64,000 bases of DNA from Metallyticus violacea (Eukaryota > Arthropoda > Insecta > Mantodea > Metallyticidae): assembly GCA_030762175.1 (NCBI GenBank), contig CM060840.1:36493501-36557500 (forward strand), in the 5' to 3' direction. Position numbers and translations under genes: made by a program. Shown here piece after piece: positions 1-12,125 of the stretch. A model generated the notes under the pieces. That model worked only from the letters and a program-made list of their open reading frames with translations, searched no databases and was not told the DNA's origin. The stretch's first letter is position 1, and each line of letters opens with the position of its first letter.

Positions 1-92
1 ATTGTCAATTTTGGAAGAACTTAGACCTGCTGTATGTAAAAACTAATGGAAACTGCGTTATTAATCTGCTCATTCATAATCCGATTCGAAAT

Positions 93-915
93 TACGAGGA
101 TAGGTCCATTAGTTTCCGGCCTCGTCACTAAGGATTATCGCCTTCACAAAACCCTTATCTGGTGTCATACCTTATCTGTTAAGTAAACAATTGCAGCTTA
201 ACTTCCTGTCCCGCTGTGTTCAGTTGTTCAGGTATAGCTGCATAAAGGAGGCTATGTGTAGAAGATTATGACATGTTCAAAATGGAGTTTCAAGCTGTTA
301 TTAAGTTCTTCACAAAAGAAGGACTTACTTCAAAAGAAATTAAACCGCAATTGGACGGTGTATATGGGGAAGCATCCCCCTCATATTCTACCGTAAAAGA
401 ATGGGCCACATTTTTTCGAATGGGTCGAGAAAGCATTGAAGACGAAGAGAGTGCAGGTCGGCCCTTGGAGGTGTTCGCTCACTCCTGAAAACATCGTTTT
501 TGTGGAAGTATAAATTATGGAAGACCGGCTGCTCATAGGGACAGAAATAACAGCAAGATTGGACCTTTCTAAAACAACAGTCCTTCGAATTATTTTTGAA
601 CATTTAAACGTGAGTAAGGTTAGTGCAAGATGGGTGCCTAGACGTCTTTCCTCAAACCACCAATGAGTCAGCATTTTGGAGCTCTGCCGTGGCAACGAGA
701 GAGAAATCCTGCTAACCATTATTGTTACAGAAGATGAAACTATGGTGTTCTACTAAGATCACTTGTCCAAAAGAGAATCAATGGAGTGGCGAAGCACCGC
801 CTCTAAAGACCAGGGTCACTCAGTCAACCTAGAAGATCATGGCCACAATCTTTTGGAACTGAGGAGGAATACTCATTGATTTCAAGGAGAGAAACACCAC
901 AGTAAAGAGAGAAGT
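93..915 (+). pseudogene. mariner transposon, 5' part (copy 1), transposase pseudogene
   Basis: A mariner-type cut-and-paste transposon (Tc1/mariner superfamily) is preserved from its 5' end. It starts with TACGAGG at 93, the usual opening of many mariner terminal inverted repeats. The N-terminal DNA-binding region is open at 273-488 and contains EFQAVIKFFTKEGLTSKEI, GEASPSYSTVKEW and GRESIEDEESAGRPL, all typical of the mariner helix-turn-helix and linker. A frameshift near 480 moves the reading into another frame, giving DLSKTTVLRIIFEHLNVSK and VSARWVPRRLSS. Around 725-760 VTEDETMVFY carries the first catalytic Asp, then come SKRESMEWR and, near 880-900, LIDFKERNTT. The sequence stops matching there, so the second and third catalytic Asp regions and the 3' inverted repeat are missing. 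Stops and shifts make it inactive. A close relative lies at 53891-54670. Confidence 0.9.
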
Positions 916-976
916 GTTTAACGTCCGTTTTCAATGCTGAGATATCACAGGCAGTAGTCACTGATAATTCACAAGC

Positions 977-977
<1 letters not shown>
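916..977. other. short unassigned spacer
   Basis: About 60 bases between the last recognisable mariner codons and the (AAT)n array. It may be worn mariner sequence, since weak coding similarity could continue a little further, but I cannot support that. Confidence 0.3.

Positions 978-1040
<63 letters not shown>
978..1040. repeat. (AAT)n microsatellite, tail of SINE A1
   Basis: About 21 uninterrupted AAT units. The array directly abuts the 3' end of the minus-strand SINE at 1041-1234, so it is probably the simple-repeat tail of that SINE, expanded by slippage. Confidence 0.95.
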
Positions 1041-1043
<3 letters not shown>

Positions 1044-1234
1044 TGGGAAAGGTTATTTTAAGAAGGGAAATGTTCCAGAGCTAATTGTAGGGCTCTTCCC
1101 CTGCATTTGTCATTTGTGAGAACTGAGGAAAACCTGGAAAAGCCCTCACTCAGGTAGGACGATCCTGGCAGGAATCGAACCCCAGACCTCCTGCTCACGA
1201 GTTTTTACCTTAACGACCTTGGTCATCCTTGGTG
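1041..1234 (-). mobile_element. family A tRNA-derived SINE, copy A1
   Basis: Read on the minus strand, this begins with a tRNA-like head: ACCAAGGTCGTTAAGG stands in the place of an RNA polymerase III A box and GGTTCGATTCC is a perfect B box. The head resembles class II tRNAs (Ser/Leu type, GGCCGAG..TTAAGG), which is clearer in copy A2. A body shared with the copies at 15834, 23033 and 60818 follows: GTCCT..CTGAGTGAGG, then a T-rich segment, AAATGACAAATGCAGGG and AACATTTCCCTTCTT. The (AAT)n array forms the tail. SINEs of this kind carry no protein and borrow LINE enzymes. I saw no clear target-site duplication. Confidence 0.85.
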
Positions 1235-2300
1235 ATACACTAAATTTCAAACATTTAGTACGTCATTGGCTATATATACCTTATTATACATTTATGTAAT
1301 TCTCAAAATAATGATCGTGGAAACTTACGTTTCGATTTTAAAATATTTTGAAGTTTGTGTAATTATGTATGTTCAAGAGTTTTCAGAAAAACAATTATAT
1401 TTAAAAAAAGTAATTTAATTTTAAAAAGTATTCTATAATATCTAAATTAGATTGTGGTATTTGGGGTCTAATTAATTCTGGCAAAATTTTAATAGAATTG
1501 TACAACGTTAATAAAACGAATAAAAACGTGAAAGAAATGTTGCAGGGAATTTTTTCATTCTCCTGTAAGCGCACTGTGTAATCAGCCATTATAAATAAAC
1601 ATTTTAAAAATCGTCAAGAGCCTAGCGGCTACCCTTTTCCTAAGTCAATAGTAGTTGAGAATTTCCTCGGTGGATGTTCATGTTACTATTTCCACAATTT
1701 AATGCGAATGTTTCACCATCGCATTCGCCTCGTGCTTTTGAAGCACACCACCATCATAGTCGTTAAATTTTCCCCTCACGTAAACGCTACTCGCATGCGG
1801 CGAGTGGATAATAGAATCAAATGCATAATCTCGAGCATCGAATTTTAAATCACGTTTCTTGTAAAGGGAAGCCAAATATTTCATTTTTGTTTACAGTCAA
1901 ATCATAGTTGTGCAGATTGTGGTTTACAAAAAGAGTAAAGGGATTTCCGCACTTCGTTTTAAGCTGGTCCATGCAGACCGTAATAGGTTACATGCCGGGA
2001 AAATGTGGATGCAAAAACGTGGCCGGTTCCGTAGGATTTTATCTCGCGTGCGCCGAGGTAATAATCTTGAGAAAGTCTGAAGTTAACCGGAATGAAAAGA
2101 TTTATTCTTTTACTCCCACAATGTTCGCTCCCATTGTTTGTTTTATTTCTTTCCATGTAAATATTCCCGGAACCTCTCCACGCCATTCCCCATGACGAAT
2201 TGCAAATTGAACGAGACCAAATGGCTCGAAGATAAAGTCTTTCAGCCTCATATTATGTGTTTTTTTAGCAAACCACTCACATGAGGAACATACCTACTGA
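1235..2300. other. AT-rich DNA without recognisable gene
   Basis: Short ORFs lie on both strands over 1908-2195, in a locally GC-richer patch, but their products show no recognisable domain and they shadow each other. I see nothing else here. Confidence 0.5.
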
Positions 2301-4091
2301 TACGAGGCGGTTTGAAAAATTCTCGGACTCGACAATATGTGGCCATACAATTAACAATATTTTTTTACGTTGGTACTTCTGCCTGAAGTTTATTTAAAAA
2401 CAGCTTTCTAACGCAGACGAGTTGTGGAAATGGACACAATTGAATATCGTGCAGTAATTAAGTTCTTTGTAAACATTGTATGACGTCAAAAGACATGAAT
2501 ACTAAAATTATAAAAACTTAGGGTCACTCTTTACCTTAATTTTCATTGATGTGCTGTTAAATTTAATCATGGTTGTATAAACCTTGAAAAACGCCCAAAA
2601 ATATACCACCATCAAATTCCATATAATATAAGCTGACCGACGAACTAATGTGCATGAAATTACTGTCGTTTGGCATTTCAAAGGAATTTAGAACGAATTT
2701 TACATGTGCTATGCACAAGATGGATACCAACAGTGTTTGGAGCGTTTAACAGAACAGAACTGTTTTTTCACTACAGTGCGTAAAGTATCATTTTGTGTAA
2801 TCGTTGTTAGTGTTGGGTGAGTCTTTAAAATCTCTTGTGCCAAAAGAAATCAGTTTGTTACATAGGCATTGCTATTTGGTTTACGCACTGAAAAAGAGTA
2901 CCAGTGCAATTTTCCCTCAGCAAGATAATTTATCTGGATCTTTAATGATGTAAATATTACACGTAACAGTAATAACGAACAATTTTAACATTTATATTTA
3001 TATTTAGCTCATTTAACTTTCCCGTTACTTATGTGGTACTCAGTATTTGCGTTATTTCCAAGATATGGAGTAATTTCATTTTTTATCAATCTAATAGTCT
3101 GATTATTCCATGGTAATTTATTTCTTTGTAAATTACTGGTTCTGAATTTAAGAATCGCCGCTTTCCGAATATGTAATTCGAATGCTGTGCTATGATTAAT
3201 AATTACTATAGAGAAATTAGAAAAATGAGAAATATGTACTATTACAATAAATGTTACATTTATCGGTTTAGGTGATCATGAAAACGTGACTGAATAAAAC
3301 AGTGTATAACTCAATGGTTACTTATTTCTTTCTTAATTGCTCTGAGTTTAAAAATCACAAACGGCTCTCTTAAGATGACCAGTTTATACGAATATAATTT
3401 TATAATTTCTCCATCTTGAAATATTTATTAATGTAAGATTTGTGCTTTCGTAGAAAAAACATTATAGGATGCAATTTTCTAAATAGTTTTACAGACTCTG
3501 CTTCTTTACTTAACACTCTTCAACCTACTACAATAAGTAAATAAATTTTGGATCCATCATAACACACCAGAATAGAGACAGCAGTCAAAATAGTGAAAAT
3601 AAGCCGTTGCCCGGCACCGAAGATACAGTCGCCTCCATCTGCAGGAAGTATTATGGTATCAGTATGTCTTTTGGAAAGAATTTAATAATTGCTTGTCTTT
3701 AGAAATCCAAAAAGTACTATTCCAACATTTGAAACCAATAGGTGAAAAAAATTGGTGACATGGTGACATTTGCTCACAAAAGCATTATAGCTTTATGAAA
3801 ACTGATGTATGTGAATCATGAATTGTTGGATCATCCACTCTACTTCCCAAATTTCACTTCCTCCGAGTTCCATCTGTTCCCAAACCTCAAACTCTTTCTC
3901 GCAGGTCAAATCAACAGATGCTTGCAACTGTAGAGGAATATTTTCCTGGCCTTTCGGAAAATCACTTCTGAGAAGAGATAATGACATGGAGCATCGCTGA
4001 CCTAAGGGAGATTATGTTGAAGAATAAATTCAAGTTGAAGCCTCATTCCTTCATTGTAAGGTCGGGAACTTTTCAGACTGATGCGAGCGTA
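2301..4091 (+). mobile_element. mariner transposon copy 2, both ends present, interrupted and degenerate
   Basis: The 5' end reads TACGAGGCGGTTTGAAAAAT at 2301. The 3' end, reverse-complemented from about 4091, reads TACGCTCGCATCAGTCTGAAAAG followed by TTCCCGACCT, a worn partner of the 5' repeat. The transposase starts near 2430 (MDTIEYRAVIKFFV) and continues in shifted frames with ADRRTNVHEIT and LCTRWIPTVFG near 2735. About 650 extra bases then break it. Coding similarity resumes near 3550 with WIHHNTPE, then PAPKIQSPPSAGSIMVSV, FAHKSII near 3770, HELLDHPLYFPNFTSSEFHL, TVEEYFPGLSENHF and GDYVEE then a stop near 4025. The PDLAP Asp is Asn and the third catalytic Asp (APSD in the family) is Glu, with several stops, so the element is dead. 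Its end sequence differs from copies 1 and 4, so it belongs to a different mariner subfamily. Confidence 0.88.
2766..3540. other. AT-rich segment interrupting mariner copy 2
   Basis: The transposase should need only about 120 bases between LCTRWIP and WIHHNTPE, but 775 are present. Just after the break lies an 11-bp inverted pair, CAGTGCGTAAA at 2774-2784 and its complement at 2880-2890. No coding similarity was seen. It could be an insertion of a small element, or unrelated sequence brought in by rearrangement. Confidence 0.5.
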
Positions 4092-5396
4092 TATGATCAC
4101 ACGAACAGAATGTAGCCAAGATGTTATTTGGTGTATTTCTTCAGCTTCATGAACCTCATATGCCAACTTCATACAGTGCAAGCACACAAAGTCGGTCCCA
4201 AAATTATTCAGCTCTTATGAGCATCTCCATGCCTTGATGATGTTAATTGCCAGGTAGGCAAACAGACAATTAGGTATTCCTGAAAATAGTGAATGATTAC
4301 TTTTCTATAGTTCTATTCTATTCACTAGATATATCGTTTAAGCATAATTTCCTCGGCTTCCTACAACTTAAAACATTTTCGTGGTTGTAAAGAAGATGAG
4401 AAGATCAAATTTGGATGAGGTTAAGAAGAACTTATCGAAAACGCGAAAAGAGATCTTTGTATTCAAACATCCCATTTTATTCTTTGTCATATCAATGATC
4501 ATAAAATGCCGAACAAAAAATATAGCAGTAAAAACACATGAGAGGGTAGATTTAGGGATGATTTCTTGCTATCAATTATTTACGTTACAATATTTTGTCT
4601 CCAATCTTAAATAAAAATTACACCTTCTCATCGCCTCGTTTAACGTAGTCACGAAGAAGGCATTTAATAAGCTAACGCATATCTTTTTATTTTATCAGAA
4701 GTATTAGAAACATGCTTTATTTTCCTCCAATATCCCTGCGAAATTAAAGTTACTACGTTATCGTTTAAGTTGACCATTTTTTCATATATTGATATATTGA
4801 TTTTGACTTCGCTTCCCTGGGTTCTTATTTTGACCAGGAAAAGAGTTATACATTCACTACTTTCTCTGTTTGTTAGACTTTACTGGAACTTCTACGAGAC
4901 AAATGGCACTGGCAGCATTTGTTAATTGAGATCTCTTTCAAACATGTGGATTTCACTAACTTTTTTTAAGATGCAGACATTGAAAAGTGATTAAAAGTAT
5001 CTGCCCCAGTGTCATTATAGTGCATGGGTACCTAAAGAGAAAGGTCCAAAGGAATATTGAAATTTAAGAGCTATGCCATTTAATTAAAATATGAAAATGG
5101 AGGAAGAAAAGCAGGTACCAACACCTGAAATTGTCGCACTAGTCTGAAGAATGCAAATTCGACTATTTCTAAAGGAGGAAAAGAAGATACTGAAACCAAA
5201 TTTCTTTCTGCCTCAGCTTTTCTCTACAATAGTTTTCATCTTTTCTTATCATGACCATAATTTAAAATTAAATTTCTTGATTCCACAGTCCCATAAACAC
5301 CATCATGCCCATTGCCTTTTAGCCATATATGCTTCCTCCTGTAAATTCTAAAATCAGAATAATTTTCTATTACGTATAACATATTATCGATTTTTA
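4092..5396. other. AT-rich DNA without recognisable gene
   Basis: Short ORFs such as 4381-4614 encode no recognisable domain. I see no repeat family or RNA gene here. Confidence 0.5.
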
Positions 5397-5398
5397 TA

Positions 5399-5774
5399 CA
5401 GTGAGATTATTTGCGTTAAGGGCGAGCAGAGCATGGCTGCGTACTGAGGGAAGTCAGACGCCAAGGCCATATAAAGCATTTTATAATTAGTATGTGAAAT
5501 GCTTTGTCAACAAGTGGTTGTATGTTCATGTGTTACAATGTATTGTGGCTGAGAGTCATTAGCTTCACCATCTTTTAAATCAATGTTAGTTCTTATTATT
5601 ATCATAATCAGTTTCATACATAGTATAAATTTATGCGTTCAGTAGAAACAAATACTAAAATAAAAAACTAACTTTATATAAGGCGATTTTAACTCAAATT
5701 TCCCGGTTGCAGCGGTTACGCTTCCCCAGTAAGCAGCGTTGCTCAGGCGGCCCGTAACTTAACTAACCTCACTG
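5399..5774. mobile_element. 376-bp non-autonomous DNA transposon (MITE-like) with TIRs and TA target site
   Basis: The left end reads CAGTGAGATTATTTGCGTTA and the right end, reverse-complemented, reads CAGTGAGGTTAGTTAAGTTA. About 19 of the first 24 positions match. Each end is directly flanked by TA (5397-5398 and 5775-5776), as expected for a Tc1/mariner-type target duplication. The interior includes a GC-richer stretch near 5700-5755 and no coding capacity, so it would need a transposase in trans. The CAGTG start would also fit a hAT element, but no 8-bp duplication is visible. I do not recognise the family. Confidence 0.65.
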
Positions 5775-5776
5775 TA

Positions 5777-8700
5777 TATGTATCTTTAAGTCTCATTCAT
5801 TATATTTGAGATTTAGGTCTTTTTACATTATAATTAAATAATGTGCAGCAACATTTGCTAGTTCATTTAATTTGCATACTCGCGAATTGCTGGTCTTTAA
5901 AACTATCCATGCAGTACATTTTTATATATCTTTTCCCTTCACAACATTTTAAATTCCAAATAATATTTACTTATGTACTCATTTTGGAGTATTTGTTATA
6001 TGAATATGTTCGATTCTCCGCTACTTGTCATTAAGTAGTTCATTTTATATTACTTGTAACTACCTGCAATTCAAAATTTAATAAGAGTGTCGATGCTGAT
6101 GAAGATTGTATGTTCATATTTATATTTTTAAGTTTAAAATATAAAACTACTGCCGCTACAGCCGAACGGAACCAAAATTTAGTCCCAGGATTTGCTAACA
6201 GTTGGCAGGGAAGTGCTCACTGCTCTTAAAAGCTGAATGCAGGGTCTTGAGCCAGTCGGAAGAGTTGCATGAAGGAAAGCAAAGTATAAGTAAACGAGGT
6301 AATTTTTTAGGAAAACGATTTTCAAAATATTTCGTAGTTTAGTTAAGTTACTGAATGAATCAGCAGTCGTTAGGGGAAGAGCTTTTGCTCCTTCTTACAA
6401 TAAGTTCAGCGCTCACAGTAATAGCAATTAGCAACGGGTTGCGTTGTACGGAAGACTGGCGAGGAATGAAAAGCTCAGCATGGTGCAAAGTAAGCAAATT
6501 GTTTGCACTACCACTATTGCTTCTGCTGAATGCTTGGAGGGAACAGACGGGGCAAGCAATGAGGGCTGTACGATGGAAGAAGGAACAAAAAAAGGAAATG
6601 AAAGATAAAGAACAGAGGAAGGGGGAACAGAGAACTTTCAACGAATGGACTAGTGAGTAACTTTTTCACTTTATAATGGATTACTACCTCACCCCTCGAA
6701 TGTATACATCATGCAGAATAGACATTGAAAGGAAAAGGGTGTTAAGACTGTTCTGTTAAAGGTATACTAATTATTAAGCTGAACTATAGACTTTCTAGGT
6801 ATAACTTCTTATTTTTATTTCTTTTTTTCTAATACTAGAGCGCTCACAATTATCTAGAACACTTTTTGTCATGTAGTACAGATTCCCTGTAAACGGCACA
6901 CTAATACAGGAAAACAAAATTCAAGTTAGATGTAAAGTCCTTAGATTCCAACAAAGCTTATAAACTAAAAATGACACTTGAATTACCAACGAAAATAAGT
7001 CTTATTTGGAACATGTAACAATTACATAAGACGAGAAACGTTTTTATATTTATATTTCAAATGTCGAGTTCTACACATCTAAATATTCGGAAAAATTCCA
7101 AAGCTTGCTGTAAAATCTTGTAACTCAGTAAGAGCCAGGTAAGATAAAATAGTGTCTACTGGCCAATGTAGTTTGTAACGGCATATCTATATGATAGGAA
7201 TCCTACAGGTAAAAAGTAATACGCAAATTTTAAATGAACATTGTCGAGGAATATAGCGATGGGCAACTTGACATTGCGGCAAATATTCATGTCTTGTTTG
7301 TGAAACCAAATGATCAGTGGGCTAAACAGCATAAAAAAGGTATTCAGAAAAGAAAGATTATTTTATGAATTGGTCCCAGAAACTTGGATCATAAATATAA
7401 AGAGATATAATAAAATTTTTCTTTTGGTCTACATCCAAGTATATATTTACCTATCTTTGCGTCTGGGTGAAGGTGCAGTGAGCAAGGAAACTGTATTCGC
7501 TGAACCGTGGAATAAAGTAGATAATGCAGTTAAAAATATTCCAAAGAAATGTCGCTGCTATTTATGACAATGAAGCAAGGACCGAAAATGCATGAAGACC
7601 CGCACGTTTTGCAGCAAGTACATATATCATATTTGCCGTTAGGATTTGTTCGCAGTGTGAATCTGAATTGTTTTCATATATAATTCTTTCAAGAATAAGA
7701 AGAAAAAAGAAACTTTATAAATATTTGTTAAAATACTGTGTCTTTTATAAAACGAAAATGAATTCACAGCACCTGACGAATAAAATGTTTTACTACTTTC
7801 TTTATAAACAATATTCTCAGCAATATTTGGAGCCTAAAAGTCCCTAAGCAATAGATTACAAAAAATATCATTATGTACACTTATTTTATGTGACTGTTAA
7901 AAGTCTTACACATTTTTGAGTAACAGCATTACGAAGCAAAAGCTTTCGTTTGTGTAAGAATGCTAGGCCAATATCTTCTTTCATTTCCTTCAACACGCAG
8001 AGAGCGAACATTATGAACTGTAATCTAATGTTCAACATGAATACTAAAGTATGCACTTGTGTCACTTTTAACCTTAAGCAATAAGCAAGCATAAGAAAGA
8101 AGTAGAGGGAATGGACATGGTTTTTCAGACTATTTCCTCCCTTCATGACATTGACTTCTGACTCACAGCGTTGGGCTCACCCATCCATTGGGGGATAGAT
8201 TGCCTAAATCAACTGACAGGCTTTCCGGTTAATTCATTGAGATTTGCATTGTTTCATTTTTTCCCCCTATTTTTTCACTCGCCATTAGCCTCATACATTC
8301 TTTTCTTCTGTTATTGTTGCACTTTTGAGCTGTTTCCTCGACTTCAAAGTAACAATTAGTAAGAGAGGGGAAAAGGGAGGAACTGCTAAAATGGGCATGC
8401 TGTAACCACTTTTTCTTTCTAATGATTTTTTGGTGTAGCCAGCCTTTTGTGCATTCTATTACTGCTTAACAATTACATTTCTAAGTGCATTCCTTTCCAG
8501 AGATGCTGTGATCGAGTGGCCAGATATGAAATTAGTGGCAGATAAAGCAGTATCCGGCACGACTTCCTTCAAACATTTCGGGTTCACTTGTCAACGCTTC
8601 ACTCTTTAGCCTTTGATCTATCGTTACACACATTACGAACATTCCCAAAATGATACATCCTGTTACAAGGTGAGTGATAGAACAAAGTGAATGACGCAGT

Positions 8701-8964
8701 CTGCCAGAGTAGTCAGATACGTGCAGGCGATATAATAATGTATATTTTGATCAATTTTCAAAAAGCTAAATATTTTTAATAGCGAAGACATTTTATTATT
8801 TATTTTAGCTTGTCACTTCAATTAATATTACAATGCATGTCTTATTATCTTCATTTATCAGAACGTATAGAGTACTTCTGTTTCAACGATCACCGAAAAT
8901 ACGAGATCTGAAAATGAAAAAACAAGTAAATTTTTATTTTTCATTATAATATTCCTTAAGGTAT
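5777..8964. other. AT-rich DNA without recognisable gene
   Basis: The ORF pair at 6355-6660 (101 codons plus strand, overlapped by 93 codons minus strand) and the ORF at 7310-7567 have no recognisable domain. No repeat family members were found. Confidence 0.5.
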
Positions 8965-9115
8965 TTATTTTTTCCGATGAAGCTCTAATTCCATTATCCT
9001 GTCTCAGAAGTGATTTATCCGGAAAGTCTAAAAATATTCCGCTACAGATGCAATCGCCTCTTCAACCGCTGACCAGCTTTAGGAACGAGCCAAAAATGGG
9101 TAGTAGAGTGCATGC
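8965..9115 (-). pseudogene. mariner transposase C-terminal scrap (copy 3)
   Basis: On the minus strand, shifted frames spell VEEAIASVAEYF, then FRINHF and DRIMELELHRKK. These match the mariner C-terminal pattern (EE.IAAVEEYF...L..NHF.DGI..LEHRW.K) and align with TVEEYFPGLSENHF of copy 2. Upstream FWLVPKAGQR fits the segment after the third catalytic Asp. Only about 50 codons survive and neither end of the element was found. Confidence 0.6.
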
Positions 9116-10086
9116 TTCAAATCTCTCAGTTTTTTCTATCACTAAAACGCTTTTGTGAGTAGATATGTTGATAAAACCTTTTTTTTTTCTTTTGTTTTCA
9201 ATACTTTTTCTCAAGAATATTACCATCTAGTTTTACCTTTCTGAAGGTTTTCAAATAATAAAATTACTTTAACACCCTAAAAGATTGATGCCGTAACGTT
9301 TCCTGTAGATGGAATCTACTTTATGAGCCGACGGCTTCTGTCTATTGTTTTGACAAGTTGAGGCACAAAATCAGTTCTACTAAAATACACCAAACACTCT
9401 TGCGACATTTTCATAAGAAAACGTTTTTGATTGCTATTAGCAAGCGTCGCACCTTTTTGCTTTTCTTGCTTTTTAAAGAGTAATTCTTGATGTAAAATAT
9501 AACCCACACATTTCTTTGATATATTTACCTATAGCGTGAGCGATTTCGCGTACTTCAATTCTCCAGTCAAGTAATATTATATCTTGTATCTATTCAGTAA
9601 ATTGTGCTGCTGTTGTGCTTGTTGCAGTGGGAAATCTGAAATCTAGTACAGTCAAATAAATTCATCCTTGCGTTTATTAATAGTTGAAAATGAAGAAGAA
9701 GGATGCGAATAAACTTCTATAAATTTGGTATACTTTTTTGTGTTAAACCATATTTTATAAAAAGTTTTATTATGGCACGATGCACAATTTTATTCATTGT
9801 ATGAAATACTTACAGCACATCTATTTTAAAGATTAAATTATTTAAACAATGACTTGATATTTCAAATGAATACTAAAAACAAATGTATCAAAGTAATATA
9901 TATTGCCAAATACGCCTATGGCCGAGACCGAGAATTCTTCAGACCGCTTGTAGCGGCGCGAGCTTGGTTGTCCATTATCGCAATCAAACCGAGACTCAAA
10001 CATGCGGATCGCAAGATACAGCAGCAGGATATAATCGCATGGGTAAACACCCAGTACTGAAAAAGAATCCATAAATAAAATCATGG
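9116..10086. other. AT-rich DNA without recognisable gene
   Basis: ORFs at 9316-9507 and 9842-10144 overlap others on the opposite strand and show no recognisable domain. A small GC-richer patch lies at 9910-10040. Confidence 0.5.
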
Positions 10087-10645
10087 CATATTGTGGCATG
10101 TATACTTTAGTAGTGTATGTATACATTGGTAGCACTGTAAACATAAATACTACAATATGCCCTGGGAGGCTTCCTTAAATTGGTGTTAAGAAACGGATGA
10201 TTGTAGGGGACGGTAGCGCAAGCGTGGTAAGACAGGGCGCTATGGTTTTACAAGATTAAGATGACTCCATTCTTTTCCGAGACGTGGAAAGGAACAGACG
10301 TGTCCCAGTCCCGTAAGACCATCTATGGAGAGCATGCCGATTATTAGTTCAGATATGTAAATCAAGTATTAAAATAAAATAACTTTATCATGAAAAGACT
10401 CCATATATCACGGTTTATAACGATAGTTAGCATATAATAATTTTCTTTGATATTTAGTAGTTGATTGAGACGAGGATGTGAAGGATTAGAAAAGATCATG
10501 ATCTGAGTGCACCCCCCTCATATCGCGTTATTAAAGCAAAAGCAATTGCACTTATGAATGAAGTGAGCAAGTGCTCTTTAAATGTAAATTAATTAGCGAT
10601 GTAATTGATGAAGTCACTGGAAGATTATTGAATAGTGTCAATATG
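10087..10645 (+). repeat. family C dispersed repeat, copy C1 (uninterrupted)
   Basis: This is one of three related copies (also 23784-24640 and 58105-58520). It opens with GCATATTGTGGCATGTATAC, holds TAGCGCAAGCGTGG at about 10215 (fitting the polymerase III A-box consensus TRGYNNARNNGG) and GTAAGACAGGGCGCTATGG. The most conserved core is GAGACGTGGAAAGGAACAGA at 10279-10298. An AT-rich 3' half follows, ending around AATTAATTAGCGATG and CACTGGAAGATTATTGAATA. No ORF and no clear B box are visible. It may be a SINE with a worn tRNA-like head or a non-autonomous DNA element. The plus orientation is arbitrary except for the A-box-like motif. Confidence 0.75.
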
Positions 10646-12125
10646 TCGCAAACTAGTTAAAATTTATCATATTTTTTAAGAACAGTCATTTTAATCACTT
10701 TCTCGGCGGCATGTATTAGTTTAATAAATTGTGTTACACTGATGCTTTATTGATGACTTTAAGGTTATAGACTTAATCCAAGCATATGGCGACTATATAC
10801 TTTCCAAAATGGGATGAAATCCTTTCGAATATACACGACTATCTCCAGTGACGTTACTTCGAAACCATTTCTTCATAACGTTCGTGCTGCAGGATTATAA
10901 ATGCCATTTCTTTCAATAAGTCATCTCAAATTTATACGATCCTGTTATCAGTAAAATCACTCAGGAATGGGGTGTTTCTTGTCACGTCTTTTATTTTGAA
11001 TTAAAAAATAGCATCGACGAAGTGCAACCATAACGCTCAGCGTTATTGAGAGAAATTAATATCTTCACTAACAATTCTAGCGGTCGTTACAATGTAAAAT
11101 GAGAAACGGCTTTGAACGTGATTTTTTTGTGCTGGTAGAAAAATAGCAGCAGTGAAATACATAGCTAGCATATGCGAAGAGGAGAAAAAAACGGCTAATG
11201 GCTCTATCTGTGTTTGTAGTCACAATAATGAAAAGGAAATAGAGAAAAAAACAGAGCAAACACAACCGGAAAATGAAATTTCATATCTACGTTAAATGAA
11301 AGGCATACAGATTGTCCAATAGAATGCAAAAGGTTCAAATGTGCACTAACACCTTTAATCAGCTGTACAACGTAACTTTATCGAAGCAGAAATGATTTTA
11401 TTGATCCAACAGAATGATGGGCTTGATGGATGTTTACTAAATTTACGAAATCGGTCATGTATGAGAAATCTGAAGATAAAAAATGTAAATTACTGGTGTG
11501 GAAAAATACATTTCAACTACAAATATGTTTAACCTCAGTTTTGGAAAGTAAATTAAAATTATACCTATTTACAGAGACAATATTAGTAGGTGCCGTACAA
11601 GTTGAAACAGAAACAGAAACAAAGGAGTTTCTGATGAAGGCCACAGAGTTCCGGATGACCGAATTAATCTGAGAGGAGGGTAATAACCCGAGAAGCTTTA
11701 TTACACAATCAACGCCGCGAAAGCAAGTCATATACCTATACTTATTTGTTTAACTGAAAAAGTATCAAAAACCACATTTGTAACTTAGTGATCTCTGCAA
11801 CACCAAACAAATGCTACTAAATCAGTCTAACTTAACATTTATTAGCTAAATGTAAGTATATTTCATATTGACTGCCTACGCCGTCTGTTTGAATGCCGAT
11901 CCAGAAGTCACGGTCGATTCCATGCACTTCCAAGGATTTTCCGATGCAACGGGATCTAGCAGCTTTATAAGAACTGTTTTTACTGAGTAACATCCGGTTT
12001 GGAAAGCCGAGCTTAAAGCTCTCTGAAGTGTAGTGAAACCTCAAAGGCCCTTTGACAGTTTTAGTGGGCTTACCTCTTCAGAGACACTGCATTTCGGGTT
12101 ACGGAATATACTCTTATGGAAAATA
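10646..12125. other. AT-rich DNA without recognisable gene
   Basis: It includes a short perfect palindrome, ATAACGCTCAGCGTTAT, near 11030-11046. ORFs at 11430-11731 and 11832-12044 have no recognisable domain. Confidence 0.5.

Noticed and set aside
381..719. 112-codon minus-strand ORF
   Set aside because: It is the antisense shadow of mariner copy 1, whose plus-strand reading is recognisable.
6355..6660. Overlapping 101- and 93-codon ORFs on opposite strands
   Set aside because: Each shadows the other and neither product has a recognisable feature beyond a low-complexity charged tail.
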